Source of the DNA: Clostridia bacterium
GTDB lineage: Bacteria; Bacillota; Clostridia; TANB77; UBA1234
Direction: 5' to 3'
Assembly (NCBI GenBank): GCA_017539905.1
Contig: JAFYBZ010000022.1
Coordinates: forward strand, 179,296-243,295
Length of the DNA stretch: 64,000 bases
Shown piece by piece: positions 34,072-44,842 of the stretch (its first letter is position 1; every line of letters begins with the position of its first letter). The position numbers and the translations under genes were made by a program. The notes under the pieces were generated by a model. It did no database searches. It saw nothing but the letters and a program-made list of their open reading frames with translations, and was not told the DNA's origin.

Positions 34072-36831
34072 TTACGCGTTTTTACCGCAACAATTCTTAT
34101 ATTTCTTACCACTGCCACATGGACAAGGGTCATTTCTTCCAACCTTTTGAGATTTATCTACTCTAACAGGTTGAGATTTGCCTGAATTTGAAGAAGCATT
34201 TTGAGCTTCTGCTTGTCTTGCAGCAATGACCTTCTTAATCATATCTGTTGCTTTTTTAAGATTTGCTGTATTGGTAGATTCTTCAGTAACTTTTGATTGA
34301 TGTAAACAAATTCTAGCAACATTTTCTTTGATTGAAGCGGACATTTCATTAAATATGTCATAGCTTTCATTTCTATATTGTACAATTGGATCTTTTTGTC
34401 CATATGCTTGTAGATTTGCACTATCTTTTAATTGTTCCATTGTTTCCAAGTGTTCCATCCACTTGTCATCAACGCTGCGAAGAATAACAAATCTTTCAAA
34501 GCTTCTAAATGAATCCTTACCAAATTCTTCTTCCTTCTCATGAAGTTTATTTAAAGCTAATTCTTTAACTTCCTCAGAAATTGCATCAGGATCATGTTTC
34601 TCAATCTTGTAATCAATATCAAATGTAGCTTTGATATAATTTTCCAATGCTTTTGCAGATTCATCTGAACTATCTGCATGAATATATGAATAAACATTAT
34701 CTTCAACTGTTTCTTTAATCATATTTTCAACAGTCTCATGCATGTCTTCACCTTCAAGGACTTTCATTCTTTGACCATAGATAATTTCTCTTTGTTTATT
34801 CATAACATCGTCAAATTGTAAAACACGTTTACGAGAACTATAATGCAAAGATTCAATATTCTTTTGGGCTCTTTCAATTGCTTTAGTTAAGAATCCCATC
34901 TTTAGTGGCATATCTTCAGGTACATTCATTGAAGCTACCATCATCTTCATTCTGTCACTACCAAAAAGTCTCATTAATTCATCATCAAGCGAAATATAGA
35001 ATCTTGATTCACCTATATCTCCTTGACGACCAGAACGACCACGAAGCTGATTATCGATACGACGAGCTGAGTGTCTTTCAGTACCAATAATTTTTAAACC
35101 GCCAACTTCAATAACTTTCTCTCTATCCTTTTTAACTTCTTCATCAATTTGATCATATAATTTGTGATATTCTTTTCTTACTTCAAGAATTTCAGGATTA
35201 TCAGTTTCATTTAAAGAAACCGCATCAAGAATAACATCTTCAGAATAACCTTGCTTTCTAAGTTCTCTCTTAGCAAGAGCTTCTGTGTTACCACCTAGCA
35301 TTATATCAGTACCACGACCTGCCATGTTAGTTGCAATAGTAACAGTTTTAAACTGACCTGCTTGTGCTACTATATCAGCTTCTTTGGCATGATACTTAGC
35401 ATTTAATACTGTGTGAGGAATTCCTTCTCTATTTAATAATTCACTTAATGCTTCTGACTTTTCAACAGTAACAGTACCAACAAGTACTGGTTGCCCTTTA
35501 TCATAGCTTTCTTTGATATCGTCAATTACTGCACGAAGCTTTGCTCTTTCTGTAAGATAAACTTCATCATCATGATCAATTCTAATCATTGGTTTGTTTG
35601 TCGGTATTTCTACAACATCAAGTTTATAGATTTCTCTAAATTCTTGTTCCTCAGTCATAGCAGTACCAGTCATACCACAAAGCTTTTTAAACATTCTAAA
35701 GTAATTTTGGAAAGTAATTGTAGCAAGAGTTTTAGATTCGTTTGCAATCTTAACTCCTTCTTTTGCTTCAATAGCTTGGTGAAGGCCTTCATTATATCTT
35801 CTACCTTCCATGATTCTTCCTGTATGTTCATCAATGATCTTAACTTGGCCATCTTCAACTAAGTAATCTTTATCACGATGCATAACACCATTTGCTTTTA
35901 ATGCTGCATTAATATGATGATATAAAGTTGTATTTTCAACATCAGATAAGTTATCTACTCCAAAGGAAGTTTCCGCCTTCTTAACACCTTTTTGTGTTAA
36001 TGTTGCAGTATGTGCTTTTTCATCAACAATATAATCATATTGAGCATCATCTTCATTTTCTTCTTGTTTATCATCTGACTTTTCAATAACTTTTGCTCTT
36101 AAAGATTTAACAAAGCTATCTGCTTTCTTATATAAATCATTAGCTTTATCAGCTTGTCCAGAAATAATAAGTGGTGTACGAGCTTCATCAATTAATATAC
36201 TATCTATCTCGTCGACTATAGCATAGTTTAATTCTCTTTGAACTAATTGCTCTTTACTTACTGCCATATTATCTCTTAAGTAGTCAAATCCAAATTCATT
36301 ATTTGTACCATAAGTAATATCTGCACTGTAGGCAGCTTGTCTTTGTTCAGGTGTTAATTCATGAACAATTATGCCAATAGATAAGCCTAAGAAATTATAA
36401 AGCTTACCCATTTCCTCACCTTGAGTTTTAGCAAGGAAGTCGTTAACTGTTACTAAGTGAACACCATGTCCTGATAATGCGTTTAAATAAATAGGTAATG
36501 CAGCTGTCAAAGTTTTACCTTCACCAGTTTTCATTTCTGCAATTCTACCTTGGTGTAAAACTATACCACCTAATAATTGAACATCAAAAGGACGTTTACC
36601 AAATACTCTAACAGAACCTTCTCTAACTAATGCAAAAGCTTCGACTAAAATATCATCTAATGTTTCACCTTTTGATAGTCTATTTTTTAATTCTTCTGTT
36701 TTCTTTTTGAAATCACTATCAGCAAGTTTTTGCATTTCAGGTTCTAGTTTATTTATATCATCTACATAGTGCTGTAGTTTTTTTACTTGTCTAGTGCTAT
36801 AGTCTCCAAAAATACCGCTAAAAATTCCCAT
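34072..36831 (-). CDS. secA: Protein translocase ATPase SecA
   Basis: SecA drives export of preproteins through SecYEG. The helicase-type motor has MKTGEGKT near residue 104 and DEIDSILIDEARTPLI near 210; TNMAGRGTDI and GGLKIIGTERHSARRID mark motor domain 2. The C-terminus is a SEC-C zinc finger with CPCGSG and CC. At 919 residues it is longer than the Bacillus protein, through an acidic insertion around 255-275. The ATG at 36831 overlaps the stop of the preceding kinase-like gene (TAATG), which shows translational coupling and rejects an ATG at 36849. Confidence 0.98.
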   Translation of the reverse strand: MGIFSGIFGDYSTRQVKKLQHYVDDINKLEPEMQKLADSDFKKKTEELKNRLSKGETLDDILVEAFALVREGSVRVFGKRPFDVQLLGGIVLHQGRIAEMKTGEGKTLTAALPIYLNALSGHGVHLVTVNDFLAKTQGEEMGKLYNFLGLSIGIIVHELTPEQRQAAYSADITYGTNNEFGFDYLRDNMAVSKEQLVQRELNYAIVDEIDSILIDEARTPLIISGQADKANDLYKKADSFVKSLRAKVIEKSDDKQEENEDDAQYDYIVDEKAHTATLTQKGVKKAETSFGVDNLSDVENTTLYHHINAALKANGVMHRDKDYLVEDGQVKIIDEHTGRIMEGRRYNEGLHQAIEAKEGVKIANESKTLATITFQNYFRMFKKLCGMTGTAMTEEQEFREIYKLDVVEIPTNKPMIRIDHDDEVYLTERAKLRAVIDDIKESYDKGQPVLVGTVTVEKSEALSELLNREGIPHTVLNAKYHAKEADIVAQAGQFKTVTIATNMAGRGTDIMLGGNTEALAKRELRKQGYSEDVILDAVSLNETDNPEILEVRKEYHKLYDQIDEEVKKDREKVIEVGGLKIIGTERHSARRIDNQLRGRSGRQGDIGESRFYISLDDELMRLFGSDRMKMMVASMNVPEDMPLKMGFLTKAIERAQKNIESLHYSSRKRVLQFDDVMNKQREIIYGQRMKVLEGEDMHETVENMIKETVEDNVYSYIHADSSDESAKALENYIKATFDIDYKIEKHDPDAISEEVKELALNKLHEKEEEFGKDSFRSFERFVILRSVDDKWMEHLETMEQLKDSANLQAYGQKDPIVQYRNESYDIFNEMSASIKENVARICLHQSKVTEESTNTANLKKATDMIKKVIAARQAEAQNASSNSGKSQPVRVDKSQKVGRNDPCPCGSGKKYKNCCGKNA

Positions 36832-37391
36832 TAATCTTCTCCAATCCATTTCTTGTATTCTTCTAATATCTTGTCGCGAACTTCTTCACGAGTCATATTC
36901 GTAGTATCAACAACTAAATCATAATTATTCATATCAGCACGATCTACGCCATAAAGATTTATATATCTTTGGTTTTCACCATTATATCTTCTAAGCATAT
37001 CAGCTTTGTATTCCTCAACTGTTGCAAAATTCTCAGTAGCTTTTCTATCTTGATCTCCAAAAGCACGTCTTGCTCCTTCATCAGGATCTACTTTTAAATA
37101 TATTTTAAATGATTGTGGAACACTATAAAAACCAAGTCTAGCATCAATTATAAAATTATCATGTTCTTCGCCATACTTAGTTGCTAGCTCTTCCAATCTT
37201 CTATCAATTTCAGGATGCTTTTCAACATAGTCTCCAAAATCAGACACACTCATGCCCATTTCTTTAGCCATGTTTCTAAAGCGCTCACCATTTTTATATA
37301 TTTCATATCCCAATTCCTCTTGAAGATATCTCGTAACAGTAGTTTTACCCGAGGCCAAATCACCGGTAATAGATATAATATGTTTTTTCAT
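36831..37391 (-). CDS. Cytidylate-kinase-like P-loop kinase
   Basis: A 186-residue kinase with P-loop GDLASGKT at residues 10-17 and a Cmk-like layout (SITGDLASGKTTVTRYL, DARLGFYSVPQSFKIYLKV, AFGDQDRKATENF). It is shorter than the true cmk at 25276 and closer to the short, archaeal-type cytidylate kinase family. Its substrate could be CMP or another small nucleotide; it is not the gmk that usually accompanies rpoZ. The ATG at 37391 has GAGGAG upstream. It ends inside the secA start codon (TAATG), so the two are coupled. Confidence 0.8.
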   Translation of the reverse strand: MKKHIISITGDLASGKTTVTRYLQEELGYEIYKNGERFRNMAKEMGMSVSDFGDYVEKHPEIDRRLEELATKYGEEHDNFIIDARLGFYSVPQSFKIYLKVDPDEGARRAFGDQDRKATENFATVEEYKADMLRRYNGENQRYINLYGVDRADMNNYDLVVDTTNMTREEVRDKILEEYKKWIGED

Positions 37392-37411
37392 AACATTCTC
37401 CTCATACGAAA

Positions 37412-37441
37412 AAGGATTGCTTATTGAAAACAGCAATCCTT
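37412..37441 (-). terminator. Terminator of rpoZ
   Basis: A 10-bp stem (AAGGATTGCT with AGCAATCCTT) with a T-run on the minus strand, right after rpoZ. Confidence 0.85.
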
Positions 37442-37447
37442 AGCTAC

Positions 37448-37639
37448 TTAATTTTTAAATACGATTTTCTCTTTGTCTACTTCAAGAGATGCTGCAGTAA
37501 CATCAGATTCCACTTTATCATTTGTAAGTCTAGGACTTCCAAGAGAAATTTGTCTTGCCCTCTTTGCAGTTCCTACAACAAGTGAATACTTATTAGGAAT
37601 CTTTTTTAACAAACTTGTCATTGTTGGTTCAATAATCAT
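37448..37639 (-). CDS. rpoZ: DNA-directed RNA polymerase omega subunit
   Basis: Omega stabilises the beta-prime subunit during polymerase assembly. The 63-residue product has the family pattern, NKYSLVVGTAKRARQIS near the start, then the short helix region. AAAGGAG lies 8 bases before the ATG. It follows yicC. The usual remA and gmk genes found between yicC and rpoZ in many Firmicutes are missing here. Confidence 0.93.
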   Translation of the reverse strand: MIIEPTMTSLLKKIPNKYSLVVGTAKRARQISLGSPRLTNDKVESDVTAASLEVDKEKIVFKN

Positions 37640-37712
37640 TTTAAATTCTCCTTTTATATAATATTAATTACAACCAATTTGAATATGTGGCAACTATAAG
37701 TGGCCACAACAA

Positions 37713-38594
37713 TTACTCAATGTTTTGTACTTGTTCTCTAATGTTTTCTATTTCATTTTTTACAAATACAACTGCATTTGTTATATCTAAACAATTAGCT
37801 TTAGAACCAATTGTATTAATCTCACGATTCATTTCTTGAAGTATAAAATCAAGTTTCTTTCCAATTGGCTTATCATCTTTTTGATTTAAAACATCTTGGA
37901 AAGATTTAATATGACTATTTAGTCTTGTAATCTCTTCTGCAATACTTGATTTATCTGCAAACAATACTAATTCTGCTCCAAGTCTTGCTTCATCAACAAT
38001 ACCTTTTGCATTAAGTTCATCAAGTCTTGCTTCAAGTTTCTTTTTATATTCATCAACTAACCCTGATGAACGTTCTTTCATAAAATCTATTTGTGGAAGA
38101 ATTTCAGAAAGTCTATTTAGTAAATCAGCTTTAAGGTTTTCACCTTCTTTGGCTCTTGCACTATTTAAAGCATCAATAGCAGCTGTAGTAGTCTCAAGCA
38201 GTTCTTTCCAATACTCTTCTTCATCAATTTCGTTTGAATAATTAATAACATCTGGAAGTCTTAATACAGAAGTTGCTGTAATGTCATTTGATAAACCATA
38301 CTTATCAATCAACTTTCTCATCTCTTCAATATAACTTCCAGCAAGTGATTCATCAATTTTAACTGATTGATTATCATCTGATAAATTTTCTACATTTATA
38401 AATACGTCAATTTTGCCTCTAGATACACTTTCAGAAATAAGCTTACGAAGCTTATCTTCAAGCCCAATCATATATCTAGGCATTCTAATAGAAGTATCAT
38501 TATATCTATGATTCACTGTTTTAATCTCAACAGTATATCTTCTATTTGTAAAAGAATTGATGCTACGGCCAAAGCCAGTCATACTTCTAATCAT
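37713..38594 (-). CDS. yicC: YicC/YloC-family endoribonuclease
   Basis: A 293-residue protein with the family start MIRSMTGFGRS, the YicC-like N-terminal domain with EIKTVNHRY, and the C-terminal DUF1732 region (GKKLDFILQEMNREINTIGSKAN). Members are metal-dependent endoribonucleases, in E. coli linked to decay of the small RNA RyhB. It precedes rpoZ, the order seen in many Firmicutes, and follows the small membrane protein by 14 bases. Confidence 0.95.
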   Translation of the reverse strand: MIRSMTGFGRSINSFTNRRYTVEIKTVNHRYNDTSIRMPRYMIGLEDKLRKLISESVSRGKIDVFINVENLSDDNQSVKIDESLAGSYIEEMRKLIDKYGLSNDITATSVLRLPDVINYSNEIDEEEYWKELLETTTAAIDALNSARAKEGENLKADLLNRLSEILPQIDFMKERSSGLVDEYKKKLEARLDELNAKGIVDEARLGAELVLFADKSSIAEEITRLNSHIKSFQDVLNQKDDKPIGKKLDFILQEMNREINTIGSKANCLDITNAVVFVKNEIENIREQVQNIE

Positions 38595-38608
38595 TAGACT
38601 ATCCCTCT

Positions 38609-39082
38609 CTAATTAGATTTTCTTTTTTTTAATCTTTTAGATAACTTTTTGAAATTAATTACTTTATAATCATGGAAACATACATATAAAACTCTACAAA
38701 TGTAATAAACTAAAACAATGCCACATAAAACTTTATAAGAAAGTACATCACTTAAAAAGCTCTTTGTTAATCCAAAGTATTTTGGATAGTTAAGATATGT
38801 AACAAATGGGCATAAAAATGCCAATACTAAAAACTCAATTGCGAACAATAAATACTTTTTTGTAGATTTTCTAAATGCCATTACAAATAAAATAATAGAT
38901 ATACAAAGAAAAACAACACCAAAAACATTCATAATAAAAGGTATATTGGTACCATTAGACGTAATTGTAAATCCTTCATTATAGCTATAATGAGATCCAT
39001 ATAAAAATAACTCAACAAAAATACACATAAGTGCTATAACAGAAACTCTGTCTAATAGTTTGTTCTTTTCTGTATAATTCAT
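38609..39082 (-). CDS. Multi-pass membrane protein of unknown function (157 aa)
   Basis: Four hydrophobic segments are visible (about residues 12-32, 48-70, 77-100 and 112-135), with short loops and a basic C-terminal end rich in Lys and Arg, suggesting a cytoplasmic C-terminus. No family is recognised. The ATG at 39082 is used; a TTG one codon upstream is an alternative. It lies between rsmE and yicC and is probably cotranscribed with them. Confidence 0.65.
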   Translation of the reverse strand: MNYTEKNKLLDRVSVIALMCIFVELFLYGSHYSYNEGFTITSNGTNIPFIMNVFGVVFLCISIILFVMAFRKSTKKYLLFAIEFLVLAFLCPFVTYLNYPKYFGLTKSFLSDVLSYKVLCGIVLVYYICRVLYVCFHDYKVINFKKLSKRLKKRKSN

Positions 39083-39114
39083 CAAAAATCTTACCTTTCT
39101 AACTTACAACTTAC

Positions 39115-39864
39115 TTATAGTTCGAATTCATACACCAAATTTGAAACTGCCATTATAGGTGCTAATTCTGTGCGAAGAACTCGACTTCCTAAGGTACAAA
39201 TATAAAGATTTTTAGATGAAGAAATCATAGATACTTCTTCTTCTGAAAAACCTCCCTCAGGACCGATAATTAATGCTATATTTTTAATGCTTCCTAAAGA
39301 TTCTTTTGCCTTTAAAATAGCATCTTTCAATGTAAACTTATCTTCAAGTTCATATAGCAATAATACTATATCATATTTTTCAATATTTTCAATGATATTT
39401 TCAAAATTAATTACTCTAGAAACAGTAGGAATTATTTGCCTTCCAGACTGTTTTGCAGCCTCTTCTGCAATCTTTTGCCATCTATCTCTTTTCTTCTCAA
39501 TTCCAGTTGTATCAAGCTTTACAACGCAATTTCTCATTTTGGTAGGTACAATCTCCTTAATACCTAACTGTGTTGTTTCCTTGATAACCTTCTCCATTTT
39601 ATCTGATTTTGGAAGCCCTTGATATAATGTTATGTCAACCGCCAATTCGGCATTTCTTGGTTCCTTTTTTATAAGGTCAAAAACTGCCATATCTTCTCTA
39701 ATCTCAAATAGTTTGGCAACGAATTTACTACCATCTTCATTGCAAATATAAGCCCCTTCACCAGGTTTTAGACGAAGGACATTTTTTAGATGATGAAAAT
39801 CGTCACCTGTGACTTTTGCAACACCACTATGAATTTGTGAATTCTTTACAAAAAATGTATTCAT
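39115..39864 (-). CDS. rsmE: 16S rRNA (uracil-1498-N3)-methyltransferase
   Basis: RsmE methylates U1498 of 16S rRNA. The 249-residue SPOUT-family protein has the knot motifs LIIGPEGGFSEEE and LGSRVLRTELAP near the C-terminus, and a PUA-like N-terminal domain with GDDFHHLKNVLRLKPGE. Its start overlaps the dnaJ stop by one base (TAATG), showing translational coupling to the heat-shock operon, a common clostridial order. Confidence 0.96.
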   Translation of the reverse strand: MNTFFVKNSQIHSGVAKVTGDDFHHLKNVLRLKPGEGAYICNEDGSKFVAKLFEIREDMAVFDLIKKEPRNAELAVDITLYQGLPKSDKMEKVIKETTQLGIKEIVPTKMRNCVVKLDTTGIEKKRDRWQKIAEEAAKQSGRQIIPTVSRVINFENIIENIEKYDIVLLLYELEDKFTLKDAILKAKESLGSIKNIALIIGPEGGFSEEEVSMISSSKNLYICTLGSRVLRTELAPIMAVSNLVYEFEL

Positions 39865-41024
39865 TAAAATTCAAAAAATCCTTTCTTCTTGCCTGTGTTT
39901 ACAGGTTCTCCAGAGATTTGTGCTAATCGTTCGATTAATTCTCTTTGCTCATTTGTAAGTTTCTTAGGAATATCAACAACGGCAGTGAAGTTTAAGTTAC
40001 CAACACCTTTTCCATTTACATTTTTAATACCTTTATTTCTTAAAGTGAAGATTGTTCCACTTTGTGTTCCAGCTGGAATGTTATATTCTTCAAATCCTTC
40101 TAATGTAGGCACTTGCACAACTCCACCAAGAGTTGCTTTTGAAAAAGATATATGAACATTTTCATATAAGTGATCGCCTTTTCTTGAGAAAACTGGGTCT
40201 TGTGCAACAGATACTTGAATATATAAATCACCAGCAGGTCCTCCACGAAGTCCTGGCTCACCTTCACCTTTAATTGGAATAACCATTCCATTATCAATAC
40301 CAGCAGGAATATTGAATGTAACTGTTCTAGTTTTTCTAACAAATCCTGTACCTTTACAATCAACACATGGATTACTAATTACTTTACCACTTCCGGCACA
40401 ATTATCACATGGACGTGTTGATTGCATTGCGCCTAAAATAGTATTTCTTACAGTTGTGATTCTACCAGATCCATTACATGCTTTGCATGTTTCAGGAGAA
40501 GTTCCAGGCATAGCACCCGAACCATTACAAGTTGTACATTGTTCTTTTCTTTGAATTTTAACTTGCTTTCTAACACCAAAAGCTGCTTCTTTAAATGATA
40601 TATCAACTTGTACTCTAACATCATTACCTCTTTGTGGACCATTTCTTCTAGATGAAGATCTTGAAGAACCGCCAAAAAAGCTGGAAAATATATCACCTAA
40701 ATCGACATCAAAACCACCGGCTCCATTAAAACCAGAAAATCCTGAAAATCCATCAAATCCTGAAAATCCACTAAAATCACTGCTATAACCATTTGGACCA
40801 GAATGGCCAAATTGGTCGTACATTTTACGCTTTTGTGAATCAGACAATACTTCATAAGCTTCGTTTAATTCTTTAAACTTCTTCTCTGCTTCTGCTTTAT
40901 TGTCAGGATTTGCATCTGGATGATATTTTTTTGCTAGCTTTCTATATGCTTTTTTTAATTCGTCGTCTGATGCTGTTTTGCTAACACCAAGTACTTCATA
41001 GTAATCTCTCTTTGACTCAGCCAT
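39864..41024 (-). CDS. dnaJ: Chaperone protein DnaJ
   Basis: DnaJ delivers substrates to DnaK and stimulates its ATPase. The J domain (residues 1-70) has the HPD motif in [11 protein letters not shown] Gly/Phe-rich region (about 70-130, with [12 protein letters not shown] repeats) follows, then four CXXCXGXG zinc motifs ([32 protein letters not shown]) and the two C-terminal substrate-binding domains. At 386 residues it is full length. AAAGGG precedes the ATG. It follows dnaK across a 213-base gap containing a large hairpin. Confidence 0.98.
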   Translation of the reverse strand: MAESKRDYYEVLGVSKTASDDELKKAYRKLAKKYHPDANPDNKAEAEKKFKELNEAYEVLSDSQKRKMYDQFGHSGPNGYSSDFSGFSGFDGFSGFSGFNGAGGFDVDLGDIFSSFFGGSSRSSSRRNGPQRGNDVRVQVDISFKEAAFGVRKQVKIQRKEQCTTCNGSGAMPGTSPETCKACNGSGRITTVRNTILGAMQSTRPCDNCAGSGKVISNPCVDCKGTGFVRKTRTVTFNIPAGIDNGMVIPIKGEGEPGLRGGPAGDLYIQVSVAQDPVFSRKGDHLYENVHISFSKATLGGVVQVPTLEGFEEYNIPAGTQSGTIFTLRNKGIKNVNGKGVGNLNFTAVVDIPKKLTNEQRELIERLAQISGEPVNTGKKKGFFEF

Positions 41025-41047
41025 TTTAATCCCTTTCCTAAATTATC

Positions 41048-41194
41048 GCTGATTACGCAGAAATAATATATATAAGCAAAACAAGTCGCCCGCCCTATAA
41101 GTGTGAATTTTAAAAGCTAAAGCTTTTAAAATTCCTAGGAGCTCCATCGAAATCATATTGTTTTGCTTTATATATATTATTCTACCTAATCAGC
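41048..41194. repeat. Large nested inverted repeat between dnaK and dnaJ
   Basis: Outer arms of 37 bases (41048-41084 and 41158-41194, beginning GCTGATTA and ending TAATCAGC) pair with a few mismatches. Inside lies a perfect 14-bp inverted repeat (41105-41118 with 41121-41134). In the operon mRNA this 147-base structure lies 43 bases after the dnaK stop and 23 before the dnaJ start. It may act as a processing, stability or attenuation element. Confidence 0.85.
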
Positions 41195-41237
41195 TCTATT
41201 GTTAATAAATTAATGTCTTCGTAAATCGTTCACGCGA

Positions 41238-43082
<1,845 letters not shown>

Positions 43083-43096
43083 TTATTACTTTAAAA

Positions 43097-43678
43097 TTAG
43101 TTTGCTACCTTTACCATAGCATGACGTATAACTCTATCTCCGCACATATAACCTTTACGAAGTTCTTCAACAATTGCTTGCTCGCCATACTCCTCTGATT
43201 CAATATGCATTACTGCATCATGGAATTCAGGATTGAATGTTTCACCAACTGTTGGAATTTCAGTACATCCAAGTGATGTCATAATTTCAAGCATTTGCTT
43301 TTTAACAAGAGCAATGCCTTCTTTCATTTTGTCATCACTACTCTCGACAGCTAAAGCTCTATCAATGTTATCTAAAACATTAATATATTTTGCAACAGTA
43401 TCACCAACTGCTAATTGATAAATTGCATCTTTTTCTTTTTGCACTCTTTTTTTGAAATTATCAAATTCAGCGGCAGTACGTTGCAAATGTTTGTAATACT
43501 TATCGGTGTCTTTTTTTAAATTCTCAACCTCTTGCTCTAACTCCTCTCTAGACATATCTGAAACGTCTCTTTCTTCAGGCTCTTCCAGTACATCTTTGTT
43601 ATTTTCTTCAGCAACTTCTTCATTAGTAATTTCTTCTTGCTCAATTTCTTCATTTTTGCTCTCGTCGTTTATTTGCAT
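43097..43678 (-). CDS. grpE: Nucleotide exchange factor GrpE
   Basis: GrpE releases ADP from DnaK. The 193-residue product has a Glu-rich disordered N-terminus (about 1-50), a long dimerisation helix (about 50-110) with AAEFDNFKKRV, and the C-terminal beta domain with FNPEFHDAVMHIES and GDRVIRHAMVKVAN. The ATG at 43678 is preferred, with AAGGAGG 11 bases upstream; its first codons overlap the end of hrcA by 29 bases in another frame, so the two genes are coupled. Confidence 0.96.
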   Translation of the reverse strand: MQINDESKNEEIEQEEITNEEVAEENNKDVLEEPEERDVSDMSREELEQEVENLKKDTDKYYKHLQRTAAEFDNFKKRVQKEKDAIYQLAVGDTVAKYINVLDNIDRALAVESSDDKMKEGIALVKKQMLEIMTSLGCTEIPTVGETFNPEFHDAVMHIESEEYGEQAIVEELRKGYMCGDRVIRHAMVKVAN

Positions 43679-44708
43679 TCTTCTTGTTACCTCCTTCATT
43701 TTTTTCTAATTTCTTTTGAAGCATATCTCCAATATATTTGATAGTAGGAATAACCTTCTTATAGTTCATTCTCTTAGGGCCTATAATACCGATTGTTCCG
43801 ACTTCCTTGTCATTTATTTTTTGTTTATAAGTAATAATAGTAAAATCTTTCAAATCATCAAATGAAGTTTCTTGTCCAATATATATATTTATATTTCCAT
43901 CATAGCCCGTTTTAACGAGTTCTTTTAAAGCATCTTTTGTTTCAATTACATTTAAGAATTTCTTTAAAGTTTCTGACTTTTTAAGTTCTGGAAGTGCAAG
44001 CATATTTGAAGCACCATCAACATGTACTTCTGTATCACTTGCTAATAGTCCATTTAGTTCCACAAGTAGTGGAACAATATTATCATTTATATTATTTAAT
44101 TCGCTTTCAATATAAGGTGCGATGTTATCATAAATATCTCTAAAGTTCATTCCTCTTAATTTATAATTAAGATAATTATTAAAGATCTCAATGTTTTGAT
44201 CCGGAATTTGACCTTCGTTGTTTATAACTGTTTCTTTTACCATTCCATTGTCGGCAAGCAAAATAATCATCAATTTGTTAGTGCCAAGTTTTACTAGCTT
44301 GATTTCTTCAACTGTGCAGTCATCAATTTCAGGGCTAACACTATATGAAGCATAATTAGTAAGTTTTGATAACAAACTTGTTGCTTCTTTTATGAGGTTT
44401 TCTAATTTTCCAGCCTCATCAGAAAGCATTTTATCAATTGAAGCTTTTTCTTTTGGAAGAAGTGTATTTTTAGATACTATTTGGTCTACATACCATCGAT
44501 ATCCTTCAGTCGTTGGAATACGACCGCTAGATGTGTGAGTATGCTCAAGAAGACCAAGCTTTTCAAGGGCTGCCATTTCATTACGAATCGTAGCACTACT
44601 AACACCTAAATCCTTAGAAAGCTTAAGAGAACCGACCGGTTCAGCTGTAGCAGAATACTCTTCAATGACAACTTCTAGTATCTTCCTTTTTCGTTCATCA
44701 AGTTCCAA
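43650..44708 (-). CDS. hrcA: Heat-inducible transcription repressor HrcA, TTG start
   Basis: HrcA binds CIRCE operators and represses the dnaK operon until heat shock. The 352-residue protein has the N-terminal winged helix (ERKRKILEVVIEEYSATAEPVGS), LEHTHTSSGRIPTTEGYR near residue 55, and the C-terminal IGPKRMNYKKVIPTIKYIG. The TTG at 44708 has AGGTGAGA just upstream and gives the conserved MELDERKRKIL start. A promoter and two CIRCE sites lie upstream, so it represses its own operon. Confidence 0.97.
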   Translation of the reverse strand: MELDERKRKILEVVIEEYSATAEPVGSLKLSKDLGVSSATIRNEMAALEKLGLLEHTHTSSGRIPTTEGYRWYVDQIVSKNTLLPKEKASIDKMLSDEAGKLENLIKEATSLLSKLTNYASYSVSPEIDDCTVEEIKLVKLGTNKLMIILLADNGMVKETVINNEGQIPDQNIEIFNNYLNYKLRGMNFRDIYDNIAPYIESELNNINDNIVPLLVELNGLLASDTEVHVDGASNMLALPELKKSETLKKFLNVIETKDALKELVKTGYDGNINIYIGQETSFDDLKDFTIITYKQKINDKEVGTIGIIGPKRMNYKKVIPTIKYIGDMLQKKLEKNEGGNKKNANKRREQK

Positions 44709-44744
44709 AATCTCACCTCAATTCACGTTTTTTTGTATACATAA

Positions 44745-44771
44745 TTAGCACTTTGTGGTGCCGTGTGCTAA
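44745..44771. promoter_or_regulatory. CIRCE operator 1 (imperfect)
   Basis: TTAGCACTT, nine bases, GTGTGCTAA. It is one base off perfect symmetry. It lies 37 bases before the hrcA start, downstream of the promoter -10 in transcription direction. Confidence 0.88.
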
Positions 44772-44782
44772 CCATCTTCTTA

Positions 44783-44811
44783 ATTCTAAACATAAAATTA
44801 GCACTTGTCAA
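44783..44811 (-). promoter_or_regulatory. Promoter of the hrcA-grpE-dnaK-dnaJ-rsmE operon
   Basis: TTGACA (44806-44811) and TAGAAT (44783-44788) on the minus strand with a 17-base spacer. The -35 box lies inside CIRCE operator 2, so HrcA would directly block RNA polymerase. Confidence 0.88.
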
Positions 44812-44824
44812 CAACAAGTGCTAA
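44798..44824. promoter_or_regulatory. CIRCE operator 2 (perfect)
   Basis: TTAGCACTT, nine bases, AAGTGCTAA: perfect 9-bp arms. Its hairpin form might also help end the transcript arriving from the HD-domain gene. Confidence 0.95.
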
Positions 44825-44842
44825 AAAATATCAAATATTTAC

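Noticed and set aside
33900..34142. N-terminal extension of the shorter TPM protein overlapping secA
   Set aside because: A promoter, terminator and ribosome-binding site lie inside the extension; the signal peptide begins at the later start.
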